Below are positions 47,759-55,618 of a DNA stretch of 64,000 bases, piece by piece. The DNA is from Woeseia oceani. GTDB taxonomy: Bacteria > Pseudomonadota > Gammaproteobacteria > Steroidobacterales > Woeseiaceae. Below the pieces are notes generated by a model that saw nothing but the letters and a program-made list of their open reading frames with translations, made no database searches and was not told where the DNA came from. Each line of letters begins with the position of its first letter. Within the stretch, counting starts at the first letter, position 1. Position numbers and translations under genes: made by a program. The stretch is taken from assembly GCF_001677435.1 (NCBI RefSeq), contig NZ_CP016268.1, forward strand, positions 248,001-312,000, written 5' to 3'.

Positions 47759-48886
47759 ATGATCGAATTCACGCCAGACAGGCTCGAAATCAGGGACTTT
47801 CGAGGACTTCCGTCAATCGATCTCGACATTCATTCCGGCACGCCCGCCTTTCTCATCGGGCCGAATAATTCCGGAAAATCCACAGTATTGAGCGCCATGG
47901 CCTTTGCGCTCAAAGGCGGCGGCTTTCACAAATTCACCCCGCAGCCTTACGACTTCCTCCACCATGCAGATGGCTCGCACGAGGACCGCTTTTCGATCCG
48001 GCTTTACTTTCGGTCGTCCGATCAATTGCCGTCCGTCCACACGGTCGGAGCAGTAACGGAAGTTCACGCTCTGGAAGTCGAAGGAAGATACTACAAGACA
48101 TCCGGCCGATTGGAGCATACGCACAGGCTACTTGATAATGAAGGCAAGTCGATCACGCTTGTAACTGAAACACCGGTAAAGAAAGAAGATGCTGGCGCTT
48201 ATGCCGATGCCGGGCACGGATACAAGCTTCGAAATGCTCACTATGGCGACATCCGTGAATTCCTCCCAGAGGTCTGGTTATTAAGTGCTAAAAAACTTCA
48301 GCCGTCTCACTACGCGTGGAAAACGGGCCCCTTAAGTAAGCTGGCGTCGCTTCTTTCCGGAAAGTTCTTTCAGGAGAAATGGGAGTTCGAGCACAAGGGA
48401 AAAAAGAGAAAGATGCCGACAGGCATTGAACAGGCGCATAAGTTTTTCTCCTCTGCCGTCAAAGAGTTTCCTTTCTGGAAGGAGACTCTTAAGCCTGCGA
48501 TGGAAGCTGCGCTGTCCTCCTATCTTGGTAGCCAGACAAGTGTCCAGCTTAGTCCGCTGATTCAGTCCGTCGAGGACTGGCTTAGACAGCAGTTACTCTT
48601 GTCGGGAGCTTGGCGCGGCATTCCTTTGCGCCGACCTGGGGCTAAAGCTCGAAGATCGCAGCGATCACGCCGCCTATATCGGCTCGTGGCTAAAGGTTCT
48701 GAAGAACGACAACAAGGCGATCTTCGCCGCCGCGGCGCACGCCCAGCGGGCTGTCGATTACCTGCACGGTTTGCAGGCAACCTCCGCCGGGGAGAGCGCC
48801 GCCTAGGCGCTCTTAATCGTCCGCGCGAGTCGCTGTTGCGCTTCAAGAACACGCGGAACTGCGTGTTATTCTATGGTCCCGACTAA
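47759..48886 (+). CDS. AAA-family ATPase, C-terminally truncated and fused out of frame
   Basis: The open frame is 375 codons, but only about the first 280 are authentic. These show an SMC/OLD-type ATPase: LEIRDFRGLPSIDLDIHSG, Walker A FLIGPNNSGKSTVLSAMAFAL, then a helical region (FFSSAVKEFPFWKETLKPAM). At about 48,600 the frame runs into the ardC remnant read in the wrong phase (GAKARRSQRSRRLYRL), so the Walker B/D-loop part and any nuclease domain are missing. It follows the restriction gene by 42 bp. Probably a disabled defence or repair gene. Confidence 0.7.
   Translation: MIEFTPDRLEIRDFRGLPSIDLDIHSGTPAFLIGPNNSGKSTVLSAMAFALKGGGFHKFTPQPYDFLHHADGSHEDRFSIRLYFRSSDQLPSVHTVGAVTEVHALEVEGRYYKTSGRLEHTHRLLDNEGKSITLVTETPVKKEDAGAYADAGHGYKLRNAHYGDIREFLPEVWLLSAKKLQPSHYAWKTGPLSKLASLLSGKFFQEKWEFEHKGKKRKMPTGIEQAHKFFSSAVKEFPFWKETLKPAMEAALSSYLGSQTSVQLSPLIQSVEDWLRQQLLLSGAWRGIPLRRPGAKARRSQRSRRLYRLVAKGSEERQQGDLRRRGARPAGCRLPARFAGNLRRGERRLGALNRPRESLLRFKNTRNCVLFYGPD
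48606..48806 (+). pseudogene. ardC antirestriction gene, 3' remnant copy 1
   Basis: Read in the phase ending at TAG 48804-48806, the DNA gives ELGAAFLCADLGL, DHAAYIGSWLKVLKND and AHAQRAVDYLHGLQ, the C-terminal end of ArdC-type antirestriction proteins (ssDNA-binding plus zincin-like domain). About 66 residues remain; the rest is absent and the truncated ATPase abuts it. A second copy lies at 50435-50605, about 90 percent identical by eye over 150 nt. Confidence 0.8.
48848..48867. terminator. Hairpin downstream of ardC remnant 1
   Basis: AACACGC and GCGTGTT pair perfectly across a 6-nt loop, followed by ATTCT. It may be a weak terminator of the original ardC or part of the leader of the gene starting at 48873. 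Confidence 0.4.
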
Positions 48887-50453
48887 CAGGCGATCTAGTA
48901 TCCGGACTGGCCGCATGCGTTCTGATTTGTTGACAGCTTCACATTACAGGCTTCACAGGGCTGCGCATCGCCGGTTTCCCCGAATCATTTCAAATCCCGA
49001 TTATCAGCACCTTGAAATTCACAGGTCACACGATGCGGAGGAAAACGCCCGGTCGCAGCCACATCAAGACGAGTCAATACGCTTGCGCAGTCTCTGGGCT
49101 ATCGAATACTACTTTCCTTCACACGATGACGGACTCTTTGCCGGCTTCGCCAGGCTCGGCTGGGACAAGGAAGAAACCGGCGCGCTCGGGCGCAATCCAG
49201 CAGATTGGCTGCGAAAACGAAAGGAAACCATTTCAGGCGGCGGCTGGTCTAATCTCGGCTATATAGCGCGCCCCGGCCCGAAACGGTTTGTTGGACCGCA
49301 CCGTACAGCAGCACTCCCGGATGACGTCGATTACGCTGAGTGCAGAATATACGCTCTTACAAGCGCCGTTTCCTGCATCGTCATGATGTTTGTCGTGAAG
49401 GAAGAAGTAGGCGGCCGGTATGAACACATACTTAGACAAACATATCAGACTGAGATCCGGCCCCGGGGACGCGGCTATGAAATTATCGGTCCTGAGCTCC
49501 AGAAGGAGAGGGCGATAAGCAACGCGCGTAGTGCGCTGCGTAGTGAGCTTCGCAACTGGTTCCAAAGGAATCTGCCAGGGTACTTTTCGTCTGAGGAGTC
49601 AGGTACGGAAATGCCCGTATGCGAATTCCTTACTCTAATGAAGGCACAACCTTTTTCTCCACGCGATGACGATATGGCGCAAAGCGAGCCTGCACTTCAC
49701 GTCCTTGGTATTGACCATGACTTTGATGCGTGGGCCTATGGCGAGGTTCCGGGTCTCAGATTTTCGTGGCCTATTCGGCCAGCCGGACCAAAGGGGTTAT
49801 ATGCTGTCATAGCCGCACGGCGCGATAATTTTCCGGAGGATAAGCTTGAAATGTACGGAGGTCGTGATTCAGCCTTGCCGGTATTTCTTGATCATCGCAT
49901 TAACGGCTTGCTCAGCCGCTGGTCTTTATTGGGAGTCCTTGCCGGTCTTGAACGGAAGTTTGCGCTCCGCCACATTACTTCGGAGCTCAAAGCCTCGCTA
50001 CCACGAAACGCGCTCAAGAGACTAAATCGGCTAGGTGATCTGTTCTCCACTGCCACGGAGACCGGCCTTCTCGCCGCCGAAATCGAACGATTCTCGGACC
50101 AAAAAATCAGCTTTTCGCACGGGGTCGCGGCATTTTCTCCATGCCGTCCCGAATACTATCGAACAGAAAATCCGTCCTTGGCAGGCATTTTTCGGGAGAA
50201 CATTAACCGGCGGTCTAAGACACTTGTACAGCGTGCATCCTCGAGCCAGGAGCTAATGATGCAACAGACTACGGCGGTCGGGACGCGCGAAAATGTTCGT
50301 CTACAGCGCAGGATAATGCTGCTTACATGGATTATTGTCGTGCTGACCGGCCTATTGGCGTGGAATGTGTTCAGGGATCTTTCGTCATCACAGGCAAAAG
50401 ATGAACGCCAGGTCACAGAGCAAGCTGAATTCGCTGCGCCGATCTGGGGCTAA
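48873..50453 (+). CDS. Unrecognised protein with C-terminal membrane anchor, between two ardC remnants
   Basis: 526 aa from ATG 48873, or 512 from ATG 48915. The bulk is soluble, with no motif recognised; visible blocks are IRLRSLWAIEYYFPSHDDGLF, TSAVSCIVMMFVVKEE (hydrophobic patch), HVLGIDHDFDAWAYGEVPG and SFSHGVAAFSPCRPEYYR. Near the end a polar helix (ENVRLQRR) leads into one membrane span (IMLLTWIIVVLTGLLAWNVF) and a short tail. The last few residues are read out of ardC sequence, so the native C-terminus may be altered. Codon use resembles the restriction genes. Its place between two ardC ends in a defence-gene block makes an anti-phage role plausible but unproven. Confidence 0.7.
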   Translation: MVPTNRRSSIRTGRMRSDLLTASHYRLHRAAHRRFPRIISNPDYQHLEIHRSHDAEENARSQPHQDESIRLRSLWAIEYYFPSHDDGLFAGFARLGWDKEETGALGRNPADWLRKRKETISGGGWSNLGYIARPGPKRFVGPHRTAALPDDVDYAECRIYALTSAVSCIVMMFVVKEEVGGRYEHILRQTYQTEIRPRGRGYEIIGPELQKERAISNARSALRSELRNWFQRNLPGYFSSEESGTEMPVCEFLTLMKAQPFSPRDDDMAQSEPALHVLGIDHDFDAWAYGEVPGLRFSWPIRPAGPKGLYAVIAARRDNFPEDKLEMYGGRDSALPVFLDHRINGLLSRWSLLGVLAGLERKFALRHITSELKASLPRNALKRLNRLGDLFSTATETGLLAAEIERFSDQKISFSHGVAAFSPCRPEYYRTENPSLAGIFRENINRRSKTLVQRASSSQELMMQQTTAVGTRENVRLQRRIMLLTWIIVVLTGLLAWNVFRDLSSSQAKDERQVTEQAEFAAPIWG

Positions 50454-50605
50454 AGCTCGAAGATCTCAGCGATCACGCCGCCTATATCGGCTCATGGCTG
50501 AAAGTTCTGAAGAACGACAACAAAGCGATCTTCGCTGCCACAGCGCACGTGCAGCGGGCTGTCGATTACCTGTACGGCCGGCAGAAAGGCGGAGGCTCAC
50601 CATGA
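50435..50605 (+). pseudogene. ardC antirestriction gene, 3' remnant copy 2
   Basis: The frame ending at TGA 50603-50605 reads CADLGLKLED, DHAAYIGSWLKVLKND, AHVQRAVDYLYGRQ and GGGSP. It is the same C-terminal portion as copy 1 and begins within about ten codons of the same place in the gene. The differences are mostly third-position, so the two copies are diverged alleles rather than a fresh duplication. Confidence 0.8.
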
Positions 50606-50611
50606 GCCTCC
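50591..50611. terminator. Bidirectional hairpin at the ardC stop codon
   Basis: GGAGGCTCA and TGAGCCTCC are perfect 9-bp arms around a 3-nt loop; the ardC stop TGA is inside the right arm. It separates the plus-strand ardC remnant from the convergent minus-strand gene ending at 50617 and could terminate both. Confidence 0.6.
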
Positions 50612-50616
50612 GTTCA

Positions 50617-51426
50617 TTACAGCCTGCGTCTTCTGCGAAGCCGTCCCGGCTTCCTTCGGCTGTATTTCATTGCCAACCATTCTTTTTCTCTATTGATAGC
50701 ACGCTGCGTTATCAGCTGATTATGACTTTGCCCGTAACGGTAGACCTCGCCAATGAAATCCATCAGGTCGCCGGCTTTCACTCTTTCTACAAAATCGCTT
50801 TGCTTGATAGAAAGAACGATAGACCCTCTGCTGACGGCGCCGGGTAAAAGGCACCAAAGCAACTTTCCTTTGCCTTCTGGTATGTTTTCGCTAAGGCCGG
50901 CAAAGTCAAAAAATACCGGCTTGGACCTTCCCACCCAGTTCTTGTTAAAAGTCTCTTCCGGGAACTGAGTCAGGAATATAAGGCCTCGCCAGATATCGTT
51001 GAGATGACGGCCATTCTTAAGAAACCGGGCCTTGTCTGTCTTTAGCCTTGTCCCGTCAACCACCCAGACCATGTTTTTGTAAAACGCTTCGCGGGCAACC
51101 ATCTCCTCTCGTCTCATAAAGGAGTGCTGGAACTCGACGACTATGCCGTTTTCGGCGCGTACGTCGGCAATATGCCTCTCACCCGTATCTGCATCGTTTA
51201 GGCAAATCTCCTGCCATTCAGCCGGAAAGTGACCTTTCCACTCTCTATGCCATAGCGTTTCGTTTTCCCACCATGGATCGCAGTGTCGCCGTCCTTTATG
51301 TGCCCAGTGATTCATCCTAACCGGGCCGCATTTTGGAACTAATGCAGCCCCGCAGGCCGGGCAATCACCCTTGGCCCCGGGAACGGCTTCTACTTTATCG
51401 TTGTTGTCACCTACTGCGTACTTCAT
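50617..51426 (-). CDS. CoiA-like competence/nuclease-domain protein
   Basis: 269 aa. An N-terminal zinc-ribbon-like part has CPACGAALVPKCG and NHWAHKGRRHCDPWW. The CoiA-type nuclease domain follows: WHREWKGHFP, GERHIADVRAENGIVVEFQHS and AFYKNMVWVVDGTRL, with the D..E-x-Q-H residues as probable active site of a PD-(D/E)XK-like fold. A basic tail (SRRKPGRLRRRRRL) ends it. CoiA-domain proteins occur in competence loci and, on mobile elements, near defence genes; its substrate is unknown. Read toward the ardC hairpin. Confidence 0.8.
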   Translation of the reverse strand: MKYAVGDNNDKVEAVPGAKGDCPACGAALVPKCGPVRMNHWAHKGRRHCDPWWENETLWHREWKGHFPAEWQEICLNDADTGERHIADVRAENGIVVEFQHSFMRREEMVAREAFYKNMVWVVDGTRLKTDKARFLKNGRHLNDIWRGLIFLTQFPEETFNKNWVGRSKPVFFDFAGLSENIPEGKGKLLWCLLPGAVSRGSIVLSIKQSDFVERVKAGDLMDFIGEVYRYGQSHNQLITQRAINREKEWLAMKYSRRKPGRLRRRRRL

Positions 51427-51436
51427 TATCTGCCGG

Positions 51437-52060
51437 CTAATTCAGTCTTTCTAAAACTCCACCATCACTCAGGTAGTAAAACGTAAAAGACGTCAAATCG
51501 CCGTGCCTGTCAAGCCACCACTCCGGCACACGCCGGTCATTGCCGAAGATGAGGAATCTTTCCCTGGCCTTGGTTTTTTCCAGCAGCCAGAGATATTCAG
51601 CAATCGTCGCGAACTTCGCCGGCGGGAGACTTGTTCCGTTTACGGCCGTGTAGTACTTCGCATCACCGGCGATGCGCCCGTCCCCCGAGACCAGATCAAA
51701 TTGCTTGGGCACGCCGTCCACCCTTCCTGGCAATAGTTGAGTACCAAATTCTCGAACCATTGCCTGTGTCGCCAGTACTTCGAATTCCGAGGAGGACAGG
51801 CGCGCTCCGGTATTCGCCGGCTGTGCTGCGCTCTTTGCCTGTGTCTTCGCCGGCGCCGCCTAATGATCCGCCCCGGCAGTGAATAGCCACTCTTTGCCAA
51901 CGCGCCGGCCTTTGATCAGGCCCTCATCCATAAGGCGCTTCGTGATCTGGAAGACCTGTTGATGCGGTCTGATATGCGTGTGCGAAACAATGTCCGCGTT
52001 GCTCGCTGCCCGCGGGGCGACCTTGCTTAGATAACCTAGTACCTGTTCCCGATGTCCCAT
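51437..52060 (-). pseudogene. Winged-helix/nuclease-like protein interrupted by an in-frame TAG
   Basis: One frame runs from ATG 52060 to the stop at 51437-51439 and would give about 207 aa, but a TAG at 51860-51862 stops it at codon 67. Before it is a winged-helix-like domain (MGHREQVLGYLSKVAPRAASNADIV, LMDEGLIKGRRVGKEWLF). After it, still in frame, come AAPAKTQAKSAAQP, SSSEFEVLATQAMVREFGTQ and a probable PD-(D/E)XK core (FDLVSGDGRIAGDAKYY). Because phase is kept on both sides, a single nonsense change is the simplest reading. Separate translation of the second half from ATG 51760 is possible. Confidence 0.65.
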
Positions 52061-52925
52061 TTTCTTCAGTCCTATTCGCTCAGATTTCAGTCTGGTTTAG
52101 CACGAGTTTTCTGTTCATTACTAGTTCACCCCTGCAAAAATGAGTATTCAGGTTGCAGATGAATATTCACCAAATATCTGCCGGTAAATATTCGTATGTC
52201 GGCATCTAACTTTCTGAATTCTAGAAAAATGCTGGCGGCGAAATCGGCCACGGCACGTACGACACCCGGCAGAAGATGAGCCTGAAGAGATTTCCGCCTT
52301 CCCGTTGGTTTAAGAAAGTTTTGCGCGAATTTGCACAGATTTTTATCTCGCCCGACGTGGGACCGATTGGTCAATTTCGGCTGTAGCCAACAGGCAAAGC
52401 GGCAGCTCGAAATTCCTCGGTCGCTTTGTCGAACGCGCCAATGACCAAGTCACTAATCACGTCAAACAAATAGCGAGCGCGCCTTTGAGACGAGATGCTG
52501 TGTTCGCAGATCAGCATACAGCGTACGCTCCAGGAATCGCCGTGCCATCGGCTCCGGGGCGTAGCGCTTCCGGGCAATGCAGTTCACGCGGGTTTTCGAA
52601 GTATGGTTCGACCAATTCGATCTGGTTGAGAAGTGAGAAACGTTCGACATGGCGCATCACTTTACTCACAATCACGAAGAATAGACTCGCCGCTTGTGCG
52701 GCCGGGTGGGGATGACCGAAGAATGTGACTTTATTGGTCGAACTTCAGCCTGGTCGGCACAGGCGGCAGGCGTCAAGGTGGAAAGCAGCGCAAGGCCCTA
52801 ACGAACGCATTGCTGCGTGAGATTTGCGTGATTTAGTCATGCATCTATGTGCACAATGCTGCAACTGCAACGGGCGTCCTGCCACATAATGGTAAACAAA
52901 ACAATTACTTACTGTTGCTCTGGTG
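52061..52925. other. Stretch with degenerate coding traces, no intact gene
   Basis: About 865 bp. On the minus strand, fragments in different frames look protein-like (for example LLNQIELVEPYFENPREL between 52,560 and 52,640, and ARYLFDVISDLVIGAFDKATEEF near 52,400-52,490), as if one or two genes have decayed through frameshifts. No family could be assigned, and no promoter, RNA gene or clean repeat was seen. Base composition is lower in GC near 52,080-52,350. Confidence 0.4.
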
Positions 52926-52972
52926 GACTCCGAAGGCAGGGGTCGCAAGTTCGAATCTTGCCGGGCGCGCCA
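52926..52972 (+). other. tRNA-Arg(CCG) 3' fragment, probable attachment-site scar
   Basis: Anticodon loop CTCCGAA with 3' stem GGCAG, T-arm GCAAG-TTCGAAT-CTTGC, acceptor strand CGGGCGC, discriminator G and CCA are all present. The 5' half is missing: the bases before the loop do not pair with GGCAG. Integrases commonly recombine at this place in tRNA-Arg genes. The fragment points the same way as the tRNA-Asp fragment 8 kb to the left and ends the defence block. Confidence 0.75.
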
Positions 52973-52984
52973 TTTTCCCCCGGG

Positions 52985-53226
52985 TGTTAACCGGTCACAT
53001 GGTTTACACCTTGTTCCGGACACATAGTTAACACTTTGTCCGGCATGAACGGATTGGGGCCGGGTTCCACCCGGCCCCTTTCATTATCGAAGTATCCCAG
53101 ATCGTAGTCGAGAAAGGTCACCAGCCAGATCTGGTCGTCGACCTCTCTGACGCCCAGGTACTTGCCCGCTTCCACGCAGTGTTGAGGATGCCTTTCGGAG
53201 CATTGCATCAAGTGCAAAATGAGCCG
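52985..53226 (-). mobile_element. IS481-like transposase, C-terminal remnant with element end
   Basis: The minus strand reads KYLGVREVDDQIWLVTFLDY, DLGYFDNERGRVEPGPNPF and KVLTMCPEQGVNHVTG before the stop, the tail of a transposase of the DDE integrase-core type (IS481-like). Only about 75 residues remain. Beyond the stop, repeated GTTAAC/GTTTAC motifs near 52,990-53,030 look like the end of the element. The right side is cut off by the IS3 remnant at 53217. Confidence 0.6.
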
Positions 53227-53375
53227 CACCGACGAGTGCCACGACAATGCTGTTATGGAGAGTTTATTCTCCCGAAAGAAAGATGAGCGGGTGAGCCGCC
53301 GTCGTTGCCGTTGTTGGGATGAAGCGCGGGCTGATATCTTCGGTTACATGGGGCGGTTCTATAATCCGCGTCGCT
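53217..53375 (+). mobile_element. IS3-family transposase (OrfB), C-terminal remnant
   Basis: The plus strand reads MSRTDECHDNAVMESLFSRK, KDERVSRRRCR, WDEARADIFGYMGRFYNPRR, the conserved C-terminal part of IS3-family OrfB including the DDE glutamate (NAVMES). The rest of the transposase is missing, and the usual ending after FYNPRRRHS is lost. It touches the IS481-like remnant on its left, and the next gene may use DNA inside it as promoter (TATAAT at 53360-53365). Confidence 0.7.
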
Positions 53376-53387
53376 GTGGAAAAACGC

Positions 53388-53921
53388 ATGCTCCAACTAC
53401 GCGCGTCCGATCTCGGCGGACTCCAGGAGGCATTGGACGAAATAGACTTGCAGCCCCAGTCGGAATGTACGCACCGATCCATCGCCGCGGAGACGCGCGT
53501 ATCAGTGTCGGAGGTCAACGCAGCCATTCGACGCGCTAGCCGTTGTGGCTTGGTTCGCAAGAGTGGCCGCACCGGGCGGCCGGAAGCGGACAATGCTGGG
53601 CTGCTCGAATTCATTGTGCACGGCGTTAAGTACGTGTATCCGGCGGAGCGGGGCGAGCCAGCCCGCGGCATTCCTACGGCATTCGCGGCGCCCTTGTTGG
53701 CCGAGGAGCTCGCCATGGATGATGATCTGTTGCCCGTGTGGCCGTACGCCTCCGGCTCAGTCATGGGGTATTCGCTGTCGCCGTTATACAAATCCGCGGC
53801 GTATGCAGCTGCGCGCGATCCAATTCTCTACGAGCTATTGGCGCTTCTGGACGTATTCCGCATTGGGAGGCAGCGCGAGAAAGCGATTGCCCATCGATTA
53901 CTCAAAGAACGCTTGCCATGA
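53388..53921 (+). CDS. Helix-turn-helix protein paired with AbiEii-like gene
   Basis: About 177 aa. An N-terminal winged-helix region is suggested by CTHRSIAAETRVSVSEVNAAIRRASRCGLVRKSGRTGRP; the remainder (VKYVYPAERGEPARGIPTAFAAPLL, LLALLDVFRIGRQREKAIAHRLL) resembles hypothetical regulators encoded next to nucleotidyltransferases. GTG at 53376 is an alternative start. It overlaps the broken AbiEii-like gene by 4 bp (ATGA), the layout of an antitoxin-toxin pair. The pairing is inferred from order. Confidence 0.65.
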   Translation: MLQLRASDLGGLQEALDEIDLQPQSECTHRSIAAETRVSVSEVNAAIRRASRCGLVRKSGRTGRPEADNAGLLEFIVHGVKYVYPAERGEPARGIPTAFAAPLLAEELAMDDDLLPVWPYASGSVMGYSLSPLYKSAAYAAARDPILYELLALLDVFRIGRQREKAIAHRLLKERLP

Positions 53922-54630
53922 GTCGAGTCAGCAAGGCAAAAAGCATCGATGTCGTTGCCAGCGTTGCGCAGCATCTTGAGGACCTCTTGGATGAGGTGGT
54001 TTTCGTCGGCGGCAGCACAGCCGCGTTTTTGATCACCGATAAATCCGTGGTTGGCGTTCGTCCCACGCTCGACGTCGATCTGATCGTCGAGGTTATGAAT
54101 CTGCCGGCGTTCTTTCAATTTGAGAAGCGGCTTTTGAAACTGGGGTTTGCACCGGACAAAGACGGACCACGCTGTCGCTACACGGTTGACGGCATCACCG
54201 TAGATGAGATGCCGGACGAGGCGTCGATCCTGGGATTCACTAATCAATGGTACCAAGCGGCTATCGACACGGCCGAAACCCACACCGTCCATGACCTGCA
54301 ATTGCGGGTGGTGTCGGCGCCGCTGTTCCTGGCCACGAAACTCGAGGCGCATTAAGGCCGCAGCGCCGGCGATAATCTTGGCAGCCACGATCTTGAGGAC
54401 GTGTTGGCCGCGTCATCGATGGTCGGCCGAGTATCGTCGCCGATTGCTTTGACGCACCCTCTGCCGTGAACCAGTACTTGCACGATAAGTTCGCAGAACT
54501 GCTTGCCGATGACGAATTCATCAACGTTGTGCCGGGGTTTGTGGAGCAAGCGCAGGCGGAGGAGCGGGCCGCGGTGCTGCTGGCACGCATTGGCGACCTG
54601 ATCACGACACTCGGCAACAAATCCACATGA
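53918..54630 (+). pseudogene. AbiEii-like nucleotidyltransferase, broken
   Basis: The first 145 codons are intact and show the nucleotidyltransferase motif FVGGSTAAFLITD followed by RPTLDVDLIVEV (the GGS and DxD pattern of AbiEii/DUF1814 proteins). Then KLEAH is followed by TAA at 54353-54355. The same frame continues GRSAGDNLGSHDLEDVLA, and after a further shift of two bases near 54,407 another frame gives VIDGRPSIVADCFDAPSAVN to NKST with TGA at 54628-54630. Two lesions therefore disable an otherwise full-length gene of about 235 codons. Confidence 0.7.
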
Positions 54631-55086
54631 GCGCCGTGGATCAAACCGTTGCTATTGTCGACGAGGTGATCGAGGCCGCCGGACGCAGAGAGTGTGAGTA
54701 CTACGACGGCAAACGCCATGAGGAATCGCGAGACGAAACGATCCCGCTTGAGGTGCAACAGCTTCTCAATGTCATCGCGCAAGTCGCGATGTATCACTTC
54801 CGGGAAGAGAACACGCATGAGCCGTTTGCACCAATGGTACAAACGAGTGAAGGACGCTCGCCGATTCCGGCCGATTCCGGCCGATTTGGACGAGGAAGAC
54901 TTGGCCCGATTGCGAGCGCTTGCCGATCGGGTCAGCGCACCGGAACTGAAAGCGCGTTGCTACGACGTACTGTGGTTGCGAAAACGAGAGTATGCCCTCG
55001 CCGAACGGGCGCTGCGATTGGCAAGCCTTTTCCGACGTAAGGAGTCGGCGCTCTTCGGTCATGCGGCCAGCTTGCTGCAAACCTAG
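54627..55086 (+). pseudogene. Hypothetical gene split by a frameshift
   Basis: A frame from ATG 54627 (MSAVDQTVAIVDEVIEAAGR to MYHFREENTHE) gives way near 54,815 to another frame (MSRLHQWYKRVKDARRF, LARLRALADRVSAPELKARCYDVLWLRK) ending at TAG 55084-55086. Together they would make a protein of about 150 aa resembling the N-terminal part of DUF7380/DUF4209-type proteins; that link is tentative. Each half is also an open frame of its own (137 and 89 codons). It overlaps the broken AbiEii gene end by 4 bp. Confidence 0.45.
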
Positions 55087-55331
55087 GTCAATTAATAAAA
55101 GGAACTAACGGATTCGAATCGGTTTTAGTTTGGTGACAGGTATATCGCCGCGCGGTCCGCAGGCCGGTTCGGGAGCAGTTACCGGCGAGGCAGTGTAAGA
55201 CCGTTACGGTTTGTAGCGTTATCGGCGCAGATAACACAATCACGGGAAAAGAATCGTGGTTGGACATGTGCCTCTACACCAGCAAATAGCAGCAAGGCCG
55301 GTGCAGATTAAACTAAATAGGTTCGACCCCT

Positions 55332-55562
55332 TTACAGTTGCGCTTCGGTTTCCTGAACCAGTAGCCAGGCCGGGCAGTTCAGGGCCGCGGCGAGCTTGAG
55401 TATCGTGTCCAGACTGGGGTTACGCAGGCCGCGTTCGACCAGGCTGATGTAGGTTGGGTGGCACATTGCTTCCGCTGCAAGCGTCTCCTGCGACATGCTC
55501 GCTTTGAGACGCCGTTGACGGACGATAAGTCCGAATTGTTTGGCTGCGATGCGCGGGTTCAC
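55332..55562 (-). CDS. Small XRE-family regulator, copy 1
   Basis: 76 aa starting at GTG 55562 (NPRIAAKQFGLIVRQRRLKA). It is essentially one helix-turn-helix domain: SMSQETLAAEAMCHPTYISLVERGLRNPSLDTILKLAAAL, the shape of controller (C) proteins of restriction systems. The alternative TTG at 55604 would put the start inside the palindrome at 55584-55609, so the shorter form is preferred. The gene is divergent from the sigma-like gene at 55868. Autorepression through the palindrome is likely. Confidence 0.75.
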   Translation of the reverse strand: MNPRIAAKQFGLIVRQRRLKASMSQETLAAEAMCHPTYISLVERGLRNPSLDTILKLAAALNCPAWLLVQETEAQL

Positions 55563-55583
55563 TGCGCAACCGTAGGTGAAGGC

Positions 55584-55609
55584 GACTATTGTCTGAACAG
55601 ACAATAGTC
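55584..55609. promoter_or_regulatory. Perfect palindromic operator, C-box-like
   Basis: GACTATTGTCTG and CAGACAATAGTC are 12-bp arms around AA. Each half contains a GAC-N4-GTC unit, as in the tandem C-boxes of controller proteins. It lies 22 bp upstream of the GTG of XRE copy 1, over its expected promoter. Confidence 0.7.
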
Positions 55610-55618
55610 ATGGCCTAA

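Noticed and set aside
48607-48886. Reading the last 90 codons of the ATPase frame as a genuine C-terminal domain
   Set aside because: The same DNA in another phase gives the clear ArdC C-terminus, repeated at 50435-50605.
52126-52650. Three short minus-strand frames as genes
   Set aside because: Protein-like pieces jump between frames with stops between; more likely decayed sequence than intact small genes.
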